Assembly (NCBI RefSeq): GCF_007655135.1
Contig: NC_045128.1
Coordinates: 4,278,001-4,342,000 of the forward strand
Direction: 5' to 3'
DNA from: Punica granatum
Taxonomy: Eukaryota; Streptophyta; Magnoliopsida; Myrtales; Lythraceae
Length of the DNA stretch: 64,000 bases
A program made the position numbers and the translations under genes. Under the pieces are notes generated by a model. That model made no database searches. It saw only the letters and a program-made list of their open reading frames with translations, and was not told where the DNA came from. Positions 27,370 through 41,005 of the stretch are shown one piece after another (positions within the stretch are counted from its first letter, which is position 1; every line of letters begins with the position of its first letter).

Positions 27370-27740
27370 TTTAATTGCTTCCATTGTCTCCCTCTTCCGA
27401 AGGGATACCTGTTTTATTACGTCCTGGAGGTGGGGCCCAGCCCAAAAGGATTTGGGCCCACTGGGCGACTCCGCTCCGCGATAAACAAAAAAAAAAACAC
27501 GGTCGGTGCGGCTCGACGCGTGGCGAGAATCTAGCGCCTCGGGTCAAGCAACCGACGACCGAGATTCGAAGGTGGTCTCAGGCACAGACAGCGAACACTC
27601 AGTTTCCCCTTTTACCCCTAAAAGAAATAGAGACGAAAGAAAAAAAGAAAAAAGAAAAAGGAAAAAAAGTTTATTTTTACTAGGTAGAGAAGAAACACGT
27701 ACGCACTACTGTGGCGCGCATGTCTCCGCCTATCATCAAA
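27370..27740. other. GC-rich island, no gene identified
   Basis: This stretch stands out from the AT-rich surroundings by its GC and CpG content (for example GGCGAGAATC, GGCTCGACGCG). It contains several GGGCCCA/AGCCCA motifs near 27432-27465, a type of element found in plant promoters. Overlapping open frames of about 100 codons have low-complexity Lys/Glu-rich ends and no family I recognise. It may be a promoter or a gene remnant. Confidence 0.35.
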
Positions 27741-27857
27741 TTAAGATAATGTGCATTCGATTCTAATTATAAATATTTTATTTTTATTTATTAATGTAAA
27801 TTTCTATTTATTATATCAAACTCATAAATCCTATTTATAACTAAAAAAAAAATTTAA

Positions 27858-28190
27858 TGGTGTATTTGGTTTTAGAGTTAAGTAGAGTTTAGTTTTGATT
27901 TTTAATTGGGTTGTAATGATTATGTTGTTGAATTATTAGAAAAACTGTGAAAAAGTAATGAATAGTTGAGAAAAAGTAATGATTATGTTGTTGAATTATG
28001 AAAAAAGTAATAAATAGTTCAGATAATTTAATATTAAAAATTAAATTAAATGGATAAAAAATTAAAGAAAAATGAAAAATTAATAATTATATTATTGATT
28101 TTTGTTATTTAGTAAGTAAAGTTAAAGTTATAATTAAAATTTTAAAAACAACGTAAAGCTGCCTTGCTTGTACTCTAAACAAACATACAT
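27858..28190. mobile_element. MITE of the GTTTGGTTTTAGAGTTAAG family
   Basis: It begins TGTATTTGGTTTTAGAGTTAAG and ends near AAACAAACATACAT, with internal TAATGATTATGTTGTTGAATTA repeated. A close relative lies at about 37955-38217. The borders are approximate. Confidence 0.6.
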
Positions 28191-28781
28191 CCTGCTTAGT
28201 ACAAACAATGTAATCAAATGACCCAACAAGATATTTCTTTGATTCCTCACATTAGCACTCGCGCCATACCAAACAAAAAAGATTCCTAGTTAGATTATTA
28301 TTCGTTGGACGTTCCATCCTTTTTTCATTGCCCATTTTTCTATTTCTCCCTAACTGAAATGTATCCATTTTTACCCATGTAATAGCCATAGTCTATAGAG
28401 ATGTGAAATATAATGGAAGTGTCTCATCTCGTGGCATGATTGAAGTCGATGCTTGAGCGAGTATTAGTTTCTGTCAATAAATTAATCCGTGTTTTCAAGA
28501 GAATTCATATACCCTCAAACGGACAAAAAAAAAAAAAATCTTTATACGGATATATTAATATGGGACGCCAACGTTATCGCTATGGACTGGCTCTATAGAA
28601 TGGTCAATATGGGACCCCCACATGCACAAAGACAGAGGAGCTAATTTTTTCCTTATTTCTGCAATTTCAATCATTTTCAGTCTGAACTGAAAGTAACCCA
28701 CCCACCTGATATTTTCTGTCTGAACTTGGGTCTCGCTTGTATTAATATCTTCTCCGGGCAAAGGGTTGCTAGCGAAGAACA

Positions 28782-30625
28782 ATGGGTGTTCTGGATCACT
28801 TCTCCGATCTCTTCGACTGCTCCAGCGGCAGCTCCAAGCTCAAGAAACGCAGGCAGCTGCAGGTACCCTTGCAACCGAAATCTTTTATCTTTCCTGCTCT
28901 TTTGTCTTTTGCTATGCATATGGTTGCCCTTTGGAGCTAAACTTCGATGTGATGTGATGTTAGCAACTGATATTGAGTTAGATTTATGGATTCCACGAGT
29001 ACGTGTAGATCCCGTGATGATAACCATGGGTTGGTCTGTTTTTAGCTGTGATTGATCAATCATATACGAACATATGTAGGCTTCCCGATCGCGATAGCGA
29101 CCCCGGGACAGTGAGGAACTTTGGTTGAACTGCCTGGGGGAGCATGTCCCCACACTCCCAAGTGGATTACAAAGAACACCTTCTTCTTCGTGCCGATTCT
29201 TGATCTTTAGTATCGGGATCTCGCTGTCGAATCTTCCGGCCGAGTCTTAGGTTAACAGAATAAAATAGGAAAAATATTTGGTCCAAAAGAGTTCCAGGAC
29301 CAGTTGGCAGTTCCAGAATCTGCTTTTTACCTCGGGAGGTTCCTTGGCCCATGTGCATAATCATGAACTCATCCGTGGACTGTTCCTAATTTCTAATTAA
29401 AAAAGACGGCTTATTTCCAATACCAGAAGCTCCTGGAGAAGATCTGGCTCTGAGCAGGGGGGACCGATCTGCTCATTTGTTGCAGTAGCACTAACTTGTT
29501 TGCCTCATCGTATACAAAGAAGTTGATTGTTTAGTAGCATAAAGATCTTTCAACTGCCTGCCTTCTCTCCATGGTCTAATTGTCAGACAAGATTAGTAGG
29601 TTTTGACGGTGCCTCCTGTGAGATCCACAACTGTTGCCATTCATAACCGATTGGGGATTCTTTCTAATATAGACATTCTCAGCTGCATCTTATTGCCATG
29701 ATTTGCGAAAACTTTCCGGGTCATACCTTGTGTTTGAAGGTATACTTTGGTGGGGTGCTACCAGTTTGCATGAAGTGAAGCATTTGATGCATACGGTACT
29801 TCTGGAAGCTCGAGTTATCGGGAAGTTGGGATCAGTCCCTCCTTTAAGCCATATTACCTTACCCTCCCCTTGCCTGTCTTTTGCTCCATTTAGAACACAA
29901 CTGTCAAATAGCTTTGGGTGCCCTCCGAATATGAAATGTTGGGGACTGTATTACAGTGATTCAGCCTGTCCATATATCTAAAAAAATGATCCGTTTAATT
30001 TCGACTGTTACCGATATCAGGAGGGTGAATGAAACTTTTTCTTTCGAAGCTTGATGATTCTTACAACAACTGTTGCTCCTTAAACTCACCACACAAATAA
30101 CAGAAAGCAACAGCAATCAAACCGGATTTTTTTATGTCCTAACACATGTTTATTTCTATCTGAACTTACAAGTAGCTCTCTCTCTCTCTCTCTCTCTTTT
30201 TAAAATCTTTAACATTATGCCTTTGCTTCTTTGGTGATCAGACAGTGGAGGTCAAGGTGAAGATAGACTGCGAAGGCTGCGAGCGGAAAGTGAGGCGGGC
30301 CCTGGAGGGGATGAAAGGAGTGCAGTCCGTGGACATCGAACCCAAGGCACACAAGGTCACAGTCGTGGGATACGTGGACACGCACAAGGTGGTGTCTCGC
30401 ATCACCCACAGGACGGGCAAGAGGGCCGAGCGATGGCCCTATGTGCCATACGACGAGGTGGAACACCCTTACGCCCCTGGGGTGTACGACAGGAAGGCTC
30501 CTGCCGGTTATGTCAGATACTCCTCTGACCCTCACATGAACCAACTCGCCCGTGCCAGCTCTACTGAAGTCCGGTACACCACAGCTTTTAGTGATGAGAA
30601 TACCGCAGCTTGTGCTGTCATGTGA
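28782..30625 (+). CDS. HIPP26-like: heavy-metal-associated isoprenylated plant protein (HIPP25/26 type)
   Basis: Two exons, 28782-28862 and 30242-30625, encode 154 residues; the intron (28863-30241) has GT and AG ends. HIPPs bind soft metals such as Cu, Zn or Cd through an HMA domain, are prenylated, and act at membranes or the nucleus in metal homeostasis and stress. Exon 1 gives the characteristic MGVLDHFSDLFDC...KKRRQLQ leader. Exon 2 gives the HMA domain with the DCEGCE CxxC site, then the conserved WPYVPYD and YTTAFSDEN segments, ending in the CAVM CaaX box. The length equals that of Arabidopsis HIPP26 (about 153 residues). The start is the only ATG that gives the family leader. The conserved block order suggests HIPP25, but the sequence also reads like HIPP26, so the symbol is approximate. 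Confidence 0.95.
30181..30198. repeat. TC microsatellite inside the HIPP intron
   Basis: A (TC)n run about 45 bases before the exon 2 splice acceptor; together with the following T run it makes a strong polypyrimidine tract. Confidence 0.8.
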
Positions 30626-31278
30626 AGTGAAGGTTTTGCGGCACTGATCAATGACTACCAAAGTTATATCGGGTCATTGGTGATCATTTGTTAGGTCGAT
30701 GCTGCTTATACATTTGTTGAACTATGTGTGCCGTTTCTCCTTTTCTTTATCCTGTCTTGGAATCATTGTGCGCGCCGTATCGGAATGATATACAAGATCA
30801 TCAAATCTATATGCATTTGAATCTGTTGGGTATGTAGAGAGATTCATTTATCTGAAGGAGAAGTTTTGAATTCGAGTGTTTCAAATCTCTTTTCCTTTGT
30901 GGCCAGGTTTCCTCGACTTCCACATCAAACTAATTTTTTCCCGGGTCGGTCCCAGGATCCATGGGGACCTATGCTAACAGTGGAACGTGGATGGGAATCA
31001 ATTTCCGCCATATAATGATGAGTTGAGTCGATTTTCTTACCGTTTGATTTGCTGTAGCGTGCCATCCTCTTTGCTGCCGATAAATCTAGGTGAAATCAGG
31101 AATCGAATGTAAATCTGCACCGGTGCTTGCTAATCCTTAACATGGTATGTGAACTTGACGTCCATATATGTTTCGGGATCAAGCACGGTAAATTCGTACC
31201 GTGCTAGCGTTGCGCCATCACACCGGGATAGGATTTGCAATCTCCATATTTTCTCCAACCAAAATCCTATTTCATTGT

Positions 31279-31402
31279 TGGGCCGACGCCCATTGGGCCC
31301 CTTGTCCCTCCAAGCCCACTATCTGCATCTTCCTCCTCCTTCCCTCCAAAAACTAAACCCTCGAGCGCCTCTCCATTTTCGTCACTTCCCATCTTTTGGC
31401 GG
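31279..31402 (+). promoter_or_regulatory. site II cluster and E2F-type site upstream of the MSI gene
   Basis: Two TGGGCC motifs (31279-31284, 31294-31299) and a reverse TGGGCT (31313-31318) form a site II cluster. TTTGGCGG (31395-31402, followed by GAA) matches the E2F consensus and lies about 60 bases before the ATG at 31463. Both motifs are established features of plant genes expressed in dividing cells. This fits a histone chaperone gene. Function here is inferred from the motifs only. Confidence 0.6.
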
Positions 31403-31462
31403 GAACGAAAACCCTCACGTCGTCAGCAGTTCATCACCGGCGAGATTCCGATCGGCCAACCC

Positions 31463-33897
<2,435 letters not shown>

Positions 33898-34654
33898 CCG
33901 CGAATATTTCTGTGCAGAGGCATTGTCTCTTAATGTTATTCCTTTTCTAAGTTTAGGGGGGAACAGTCCCCCGTTTGTCTATTAGGTTAGTCAAACAACT
34001 CAAGTGAAATTAAGATGCAATCTTCTGTTCAGAGAGTAAATTGGAGACAATCACAGATGTAGCTTTTTCTATCGAAACAATGGAGCTTAAATAGTATTTA
34101 CTTTTGCTCTTTCTTTTCTCCCCATATTTTGATTTCATTATCTCTAAATTATTTTCATGATGATCTGAATATTTGAAGTCGAATTCCGAGCAATTTTTGC
34201 TGCCAATTCTTCATACAAAAAACACATGAATAGAGAAAGAAAGGTGTTCGATTAACAGGGTAACTAATCCATAACAGCAGGTAAACCCAAATAAAAGTTA
34301 CACAAAGCTCCTCGTTTGCTGATCTTCAAGGAGGAAACCAGAAAGAACGAAATAGATCTGCTGGACGTAATCGGAAAATTTCCTGTCAATTTCTCCCACT
34401 TAATAGTTGAAACACACGACATAGAGCTTTTCCTTTCCAGAAAATGCTTCCAGAAGTCACAAGTACATGGAACATCACCCGCTAGGATTGTCCAAAATCC
34501 CATGAGGTTAAGCTACATGTGAACAGCAAGCGATGGCAGCCCCAAGAACTAACAAGCCAGGCACAAAAAAACATAAAAAGATCAGGTCTCGTAGAGTACT
34601 TATTTGGTATGGTACATGTACTCGGGTTGGTAGTAACACCAAAACTTTGGCTCT
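33898..34654. other. convergent 3' UTR region of MSI and bZIP genes
   Basis: Between the MSI stop and the proposed terminal bZIP exon there is no further gene. The two genes converge here, so both 3' UTRs probably end in this stretch. The open frames at 34264-34522 have no recognisable domain. Confidence 0.5.
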
Positions 34655-34683
34655 TCAGCAGACTGTTGCTGCACTAGATGCGC
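34655..34683 (-). other. candidate terminal coding exon of the bZIP gene
   Basis: On the minus strand a good acceptor (pyrimidine-rich, ending TTTTGTAG) precedes 34683. Joining it to a donor inside the last codons of the bZIP frame (exon end 35540, then GTGATG) keeps the frame and gives the ending KKKKGASSAATVC before a TGA at 34655-34657. F-group bZIP proteins of Arabidopsis, as I remember them, also end with a short basic and small-residue tail. The exon is short and could be an alternative form. Confidence 0.5.
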
Positions 34684-34699
34684 CTACAAAATGAACAAA

Positions 34700-35528
34700 A
34701 GCCTGATCAGGCTCGGGCAAAAGCCAGAACAAAACACGTGTTTCTGATGGAAAAATTATATCAATCTTCAAAAATAAGTTCAAACAACCAAAGTATTTAT
34801 TTTCCATCTATTTAGCAAGTGTTTGCATAGTTGGAAACATAATAATAGAATCACTTAACCGGGAACATCTTCGTGTAATAAGTACTTGATGTGCACAATG
34901 CACTTAACCAACAACCAAATTATTGAGCACGACCGCTCCATCAGGTGCACATACACATCACAGACCAAATGGGTAGGAGTGAGACACAATGTTGTGTAAG
35001 GATGGAGATCACGCATCCTAAGAAACGATCAAAAATAGGACCAGAGCAAATTCTGCTGTTGCTTTTTTTTTTTTTTTGGTTGGGTTAACAAGCATGTTCG
35101 TGAAGTGAGAACAGCCGAAGATACCAACAGGATCCGCTATAGCATCACCATCTTTCATGAAGCAGATAACAGTAGACAGGCTAGCATATATATGTACGCT
35201 TTTATATCCGGCCACAATCAAATCATCATACAGGCTATGCTAACTAGGGTGCAACAAACCCTGGGATAATGTACTTATTTCGTTCAAGTCATAAGCTGTT
35301 TCAACTCAATTAACACCAACCCCTTAGGTGACAAGGCTAGGAGTAAAATAGGAAAGGATCACGTATATTTATGAAACAGCCCATTAAAGATGTAGAAATT
35401 AGAAACTTGTCATTTCAATATAAACAATGGTTCGGCACCATACAGCATCAATCCTTGCTAACATCAGTTAAAAAATCTAACTTGCACAGCCATCATGAAA
35501 CCAATCCAAGAAACTAATTTGCAGCAGT
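34700..35528. other. bZIP intron or 3' UTR, no other gene
   Basis: This is either the 3' UTR of the bZIP frame ending at 35529 or the last intron in the alternative splice form. No other supportable gene is seen. A poly-T run lies at 35064-35079. Confidence 0.5.
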
Positions 35529-36380
35529 CTAGGCATCACCTTTCTTCTTCTTCCCACCACCAGAGGATAATACATTAGATGTTCCATTGCCTAATGCATT
35601 AGATGTTCCATTCCCCATTCCCGCCACCCCACAACCCGGAACCTCCTTCAATCCTGAATTACTATTGTTTTGATTTGCCAAACACTGGCTGTCAAGCTCG
35701 CATCCACCATATAACTGTCCATTTATACCCACGCCATCCCCAGTCTTCCCATCAGGGTGAAGGCAATAAACCTCATTCCCACACTGCACATTACACGGGT
35801 TCATCATATAAGCACCACTACCAAGAGGCATGCTACTATTCCCTATGTTCGCCGTCTTCTGATACGGGAAAGATCCAATCTCCCCCTCGATCCTACCCCT
35901 AATGTCCACAAGCAGACACTTTAGCCTCGCATTCTCGGCTTCTAGAGCTGCCAGCCCCTGCAGCCTCCTCAGCAACTGCTGATTCAGGCCCCTCAGCCTC
36001 ACCACTTCATCCTCCAAGGACGCAGCTCGGGCCTTCTTCTTCTCCCGGTACTTCCTCACAGCCTCACGGTTTCCAAGCGGCCGCTTCTTACCGGCTGGCT
36101 TCTTCTTCTCCGACGACTCCGCACTGTCATCTGCTTTCTCCTCGCTCGAGGAGGGCACGATCTTCGTGTGGACATGATAGCACGTGTGGGTGTGCGAAGA
36201 GTCAGGCCCGGACGGGTTGCAGGTGTGAGTGTGAGTGCATGCATGCGCGTCCTTGAAAATCTCATCGAGAAAGCTGTCCATCGATCTACTGCTACTGGGC
36301 ACTTCGCCGATCGAGTTCGAGAACGCCTCCGGGTTCGAGAACACCTCTTGGTTCGAGAAATCGAGCTCCCCATCTTCCAT
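35529..36380 (-). CDS. bZIP19/23: F-group bZIP transcription factor (bZIP19/23-like zinc-deficiency regulator)
   Basis: A single open frame of 283 residues from ATG at 36380. Arabidopsis bZIP19 and bZIP23 switch on zinc-uptake genes under zinc deficiency and sense zinc through a Cys/His-rich motif. Both halves are present: HACTHTHTCNP (residues 46-56) and HTHTCYHVHTK (63-73). The basic region (about 97-121) has the NREAVRKYREKKKA signature of the group, followed by a leucine zipper to about 160 and the conserved GEIGSFPYQK and MMNPCNVQC segments. An alternative donor close to the stop may replace the last three codons with a downstream exon (34655-34683). The start follows the family beginning MEDGELDFS. 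The DNA upstream to about 36850 is probably 5' UTR and promoter. Confidence 0.95.
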   Translation of the reverse strand: MEDGELDFSNQEVFSNPEAFSNSIGEVPSSSRSMDSFLDEIFKDAHACTHTHTCNPSGPDSSHTHTCYHVHTKIVPSSSEEKADDSAESSEKKKPAGKKRPLGNREAVRKYREKKKARAASLEDEVVRLRGLNQQLLRRLQGLAALEAENARLKCLLVDIRGRIEGEIGSFPYQKTANIGNSSMPLGSGAYMMNPCNVQCGNEVYCLHPDGKTGDGVGINGQLYGGCELDSQCLANQNNSNSGLKEVPGCGVAGMGNGTSNALGNGTSNVLSSGGGKKKKGDA

Positions 36381-36835
36381 CTTGTAGAAAATATACGATT
36401 TTTACACCGACCCAGATGAGGGTTTCAGCTCAATTCTGCTAATCTATGAGCCCACCGAAGATTATACGAGAAATCTTGCGCCTCAGCGAATCACAAGATT
36501 GCTCAGAACCCTAGGATCAGAGCACGCGAAGCCCAACAAACTACAGCTGCAGGCTCGCTCGATCAAAGCATCGAGGACGAAGAACACGAGGAGACAAACC
36601 AATTGAGGAAATTACGCACTCGAAACGAGAAATCGGAAGCCCTAGAAGAGAGTGTTGGCGAAGAACAATTGGACGAGCTAAAATCTATGGTCACGATTGG
36701 GGAATAGCGACATCGTTGGTGGTCACAGACGACAAAAGAACGACCCAAGAGAGCAGCGTCCGAGGGGTTCACTGCTCCGTCCGCAGACAGATTCAACGAT
36801 CATTTCTAACTTTTTAATGGGAGGAATGGAAAAGG

Positions 36836-36976
36836 TCTCTCCCTCGCAATATATACGTAATTGGAGTCCTCGTTTGTAATTAATTTGAAAGCTGTGGGCA
36901 GAGGAGGGCGTACCCCTCCCTCGCAGTATATGGAGTCCTTAATTGTAATATTTTGAAAGTCACGGGCAGGGGGAAT
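36836..36976. repeat. imperfect tandem duplication in the bZIP upstream region
   Basis: Two units of roughly 60-77 bp, starting CTCCCTCGCAATATATA (about 36838) and CTCCCTCGCAGTATAT (about 36915). Each continues with TGGAGTCCT, a TTGTAAT segment, TTTGAAAG and GGGCAG. The repeat lies about 450-600 bases upstream of the bZIP start. Confidence 0.75.
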
Positions 36977-37954
36977 GGTAGCATTGACTATTATTGTGGG
37001 GTTATTGACTAGTGTGGTTGATGGACCCCACTTGCATGGATGATCTTTCGTTTTCTAGTATATGTTATTACTTGTAGATCTAAGCCATCAAATCCTTCAG
37101 AAGATTGATCCGATGATTCTAGCTGGACCTTGATGATAAAGTACAGTCTACATCGAGGTCCTAAAAGTCTGAAACTCATTCAACATTTTACTTGATATGA
37201 ATTTGGACACGTATATATTCGCATTACCTATCAAAAAAATCCATGGAGTTATTAATAAATGTATTACGCGATACATGATCAATTTTATTGTATATCATCT
37301 AGATTAGGCAATTTACTGATTTTCTTCCTAGCTTAGAGCGATGCCTTAGCATAGAATTATTCTCGTTTCCTTTTTATCTTGGCCGAGTTGCGTACATATG
37401 TAACCGTTCATAGAGAATGAGATTTGAGCTTTACCGTTCGAATTTCTATGAGGCAATTTACAATTAACATACAATAAAGTTGATCCCGTATCCCGTAATG
37501 AAACGTGAGAATGGTAGAATGCGTGTAACTTGTTATCATGATTTCTAGACTGAACTAAGCCAAACCATTTGATGGATGCTTTGATGTGGATGTATGTCAT
37601 GCCATTTCTCAAGGATGAGTTGACATAAGTTAATTAATTTAAATGATTCAAATAATGAACAAATAACTCTTCCCCCAAAAAATAAAAGAAAGAATAAATA
37701 AATAATTCGTTGCTTCTTTGGGTGAGAAATGCAAAACTTGGATAGTAAGAAACTTGTTGAGTTTTTTCTAGTGATATATTTCTTAACTATTAATTAATTT
37801 GCCGGTCTTCGGGGCCTCTGCCACTGGTCACCAAAAAAAGAAAATGTTTGCTGCACAAATAATTTCGGTCAATAGCACATATCAGGTACATGAATTTTGG
37901 CCTAATCTTTGGTTCAGGCCCATCTATTTAATTCTGTTTAATCAAGGCTATTAT
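36977..37954. other. intergenic, no gene seen
   Basis: AT-rich spacer between the bZIP promoter and a MITE. No open frame has a recognisable domain. Confidence 0.55.
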
Positions 37955-38217
37955 AGTGTGTTTAGTTTTAGAGTTAAGTATAGTTGAGTTTTGATTTTAA
38001 TTGATTTGTAATTATGGTGCTGTTGAATTATGAGATAAAATGTGAAAAAGTAATGAATAGTTGATATAATTTAGTATTAAAAATTGAATTAATTGAATGA
38101 TTAAAAAATTGAAGAAAATGAGAAAAATAATATTTGTATTGTTGATTTTTGTTGTATAGTGAGTAAAATTAAAATGAGAATTAAAATTTTAAAAACATAA
38201 CTCACAAACCAAACATG
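37955..38217. mobile_element. MITE of the GTTTAGTTTTAGAGTTAAG family
   Basis: It begins near TAGTGTGTTTAGTTTTAGAG and ends near CTCACAAACCAAACATGG, an inverted terminus. Internal AT-rich strings match the element at 27858-28190. A TRIM retrotransposon lies immediately to the right. Confidence 0.65.
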
Positions 38218-38222
38218 GTAAT

Positions 38223-38747
38223 TATTGAGGAGTAAAATGGGATAAATCCCATATCAAAAAAGAAAAGGAAAATCCATTGGTTAATATATGACTTGGTACC
38301 ACTACTTATTAACTTGAGTTTTTAAGTGGAAATTGGCCAAAGCCCGTATAAGCTAAATGAAAATTTAATATGGTATCAGAGCTTAGGTTATGCGTAGACG
38401 TGCCTAAGCGAGTGTGCGCACCCACACCACGTCAGGCTGAGTTTGTCTAGTGCAGCCAAAGTGCGTCTCGTGTTAGTGTCCCCCCCTCGTCCGAGCACGG
38501 AAGATGAGCCCGACTCGAGGTCAATTGTTGAGGGCGGGTGTTTAAGGGCATGTGATAACGTGTAAGTAGAAATAGATCATATGTTGCACGTGAGGGGGGT
38601 GTTGATGAGTAAAATGAGATAAATCCCACATCGGAAAAGAAAAGAAAAATTCACGGGTTAATATATGACTTGGATACCACTACTTATTAGCTTGAGCTTT
38701 TAAGTGGAAATGGGTCAAAACTCGTATAAGCGAAATTGAAATTAATA
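38223..38747 (+). mobile_element. TRIM (miniature LTR retrotransposon), 525 bp
   Basis: Two 148-bp LTRs (38223-38370 and 38600-38747) flank a short non-coding interior. The interior starts with the tRNA-Met primer site TGGTATCAGAGC (38371-38382) and ends with a purine tract GAGGGGGG just before the second LTR. Flanking GTAAT (38218-38222) and GTAAC (38748-38752) look like a 5-bp target duplication with one change. With no coding capacity it needed another element's proteins to move. Confidence 0.9.
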
Positions 38748-39039
38748 GTAACTTTGGAAAAGGATATCCTACCACCCAATTTAATGATCGGGGCCTAAAA
38801 AGCTAAAATACTGCACTGTTGCGATAAAAAGGAGAAAAACATCCTAGTATAGTCACGAGATCGACAGGGGTGGTTCGAAAAATTCAAGTTTATGCACATG
38901 TAAAAGAGCTTGATGGACTTGCCATTAATCATATTCAGTTGTTCATTTTGCTCAAATTGCATCATGTTCCATTTTTGAAAAAGCAAAAGTCGCCTAAAAA
39001 AAGAGAAGTTGAAAGAGTTGACTGAGAACAAATCATTGG

Positions 39040-39460
39040 TGTTTTTTGGAATATGATAGTATTCTGTGATTTCTCTACCCCTTCTTACCCTGAAGTATTT
39101 GGTGCTCCGACAAGGGCTACCCCTAATCTGAGATTGTGCTATACTATCACTTCCGCGTAAGACCTCTACCAAAGGTCATGTTCCGACTTCCGGTTCTTCT
39201 TTTTCCTTTTGACTTTCTTGCGGAATTGACTTATCATAGGCTGCCCTTCCTCCCCCACAGCCCCTTGGTTCACGATCCAGGAAAGCAAGAATCGAAGCGA
39301 TCCAAGCACGCTGGGGTTCTTTTGTTTTGAGCAAGCTCTAAATCCTATGTCCTCGTGCTTGAGCCAAGCCTATTTTGTTTGAAGCCAGTCGTGGAAGATG
39401 TCGCTCTGGCTCTAGAAAGAAGCTATGAAGCGAGAGCCTCTGAACCTATGTTAACTGTGG
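39040..39460. other. possible organelle-derived (mitochondrial-like) insertion
   Basis: Base composition is higher in GC than the surroundings. The sequence style (runs such as GGAAAGCAAGAATCGAAGCG and GAAGCTATGAAGCGAGAGCC) resembles plant mitochondrial intergenic DNA. This is pattern recognition only; I cannot align it. Confidence 0.3.
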
Positions 39461-40116
39461 ATGGGCGTTAAGGTCTTGTGGCCATTGATAGAAACCCGGC
39501 AAACTGTTCTTCTGTCAATGATGGCTTGTTTGTTGAAACAAAGAGAAGAAAAAAAAGAAAATAATTAACAATGATATTAACAACAAACATATGAACAAAA
39601 GAAAAATCAGTTTTCACAGTTTTGGATTTTTTTTTCTTTTTCTCCCCCAATTCGTCTCTGTTTATTGAAAAAGAATTATATAGAAATGGAGTTTTAAATG
39701 CTTTTTCCATTATCAGAAAAAGGGGAAACTATGGATTAATTTGTTTTAACGTCAATGCCGAGTGATATTCTAGATTTTAATGATTAGTTGACCCTTTTCC
39801 TAGGCCTGATTCATGCTTTCAGGACGTGACTTAAGCCCCATTGGCAATCAACCAAACCAATTCCTCAGGAACTCCAGAGTCTATTCCAAATTGTTGTTCT
39901 TGAAAATCCAGTTGTAGTTTTTAATTGCTATACCTAGGAACGGTTTGCAAGTTTTTCAAATGGGAACATCAAAGGTTTATAACTATCGATCTCGGGTTCT
40001 CCATTACTAGAAAAGTTAGTCTGTCTTTCACATGTAAACCATATAATACGCAGAACATTGTGATGGTTTAATCACTGCAGTTCTTCGTCGTTCTTGGCAA
40101 TGTGATTCAAATATAA

Positions 40117-40335
40117 TTGATCCTGATTAATTTGATTATCCATGGCTGGTTTTTGATTGCTCTTTATTGTAATGGAGGATTCACATGCTGCTTAATCCTT
40201 GAACCAATCACCGTCAAGGTTACAAAGTGGATGGAGCTTGAGAAAGGGTCTCAGGAGAGCACGATCACTGAAGAGATCGAGCATCCCTTGGTGCTTGATA
40301 ATGACAGCATCTACGATTCTTCAGATGGATTGTAA
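40117..40335 (+). other. unidentified short open frame, possible gene remnant
   Basis: A 72-codon frame with a hydrophobic start and an acidic C-terminal half (EEIEHPLVLDNDSIYDSSDG). The second half has coding-like composition and a clean stop. I do not recognise a family and see no neighbouring exons. The region 40340-40900 contains further short frames without support. Confidence 0.25.
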
Positions 40336-41005
40336 TAACACCAAGAGAAGAAGGCAACTAGCTGAAGGTTCAAGTCCTGCGTGTACGAGGCTACTAGCAG
40401 TAAGGGAAGCTTCGAAAATGGTCGTCGAATTTTTGCACGAAGCAGAAGTCGTCTCCTGGAATTGCATATCGGTTGCAGGAGTTGAATATCGGTTGCTAGG
40501 AATATATATCAAGAATGAAGTGGGAAAATCAGTCACCTTCTGTTGCTGAAAAGTCGAGAGTAAGATACTGTCTCATCTCTAAGCGTTGGTTGTGGATCGG
40601 ATCCCACTTGCAGTGCGTATTGCTGCATTGCTAGATATGAATGTCGAGCTCGGGAATGGTGTCAGAATGGCCATATTAACTGATGATGGTTTCGGTTGCG
40701 GAAGTTCCAATCTAATTCTCATTTACTCGAAGCTATTGACAATGTATGTTCTTGCCTTTTGCAGCACACTTCTTCTCATTGCCTGGACTTAAGATCGTGT
40801 TCGGATTTGTCCATAAATAATTTTTGGGATTCAGAGTATCAGCATCGACACTTGAAGGCTTGCTTAATTCTTGACCTTTCTGAAATTTACACCCTCTAAT
40901 ATCTACATCTTTGCACGCCTGCACTGCCATCTGCTAAAATAAGACTTTACAGACACGAAATGGTGGAAAATCAAAACGGAATGGTGTTCCTATGATGATT
41001 ATGAA

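Noticed and set aside
27375..27766. Two overlapping open frames of 86-102 residues in the GC-rich island
   Set aside because: They overlap in different frames, end in low-complexity Lys/Glu runs from A-rich DNA, and match no family I know.
30215..30661. 148-residue open frame antisense to HIPP exon 2
   Set aside because: It is a shadow of a GC-rich coding exon. The plus strand carries the conserved HMA domain and CaaX box.
34599..34685. 27-codon frame ending in YQPEYMYHTK as the tail of an unknown gene
   Set aside because: The same acceptor joined in a different phase to the bZIP donor gives a better explained ending. No upstream exons were found for a separate gene.
40199..40549. 116-residue open frame overlapping 40117-40335
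   Set aside because: It overlaps another frame, has no recognisable domain, and its composition changes along its length.
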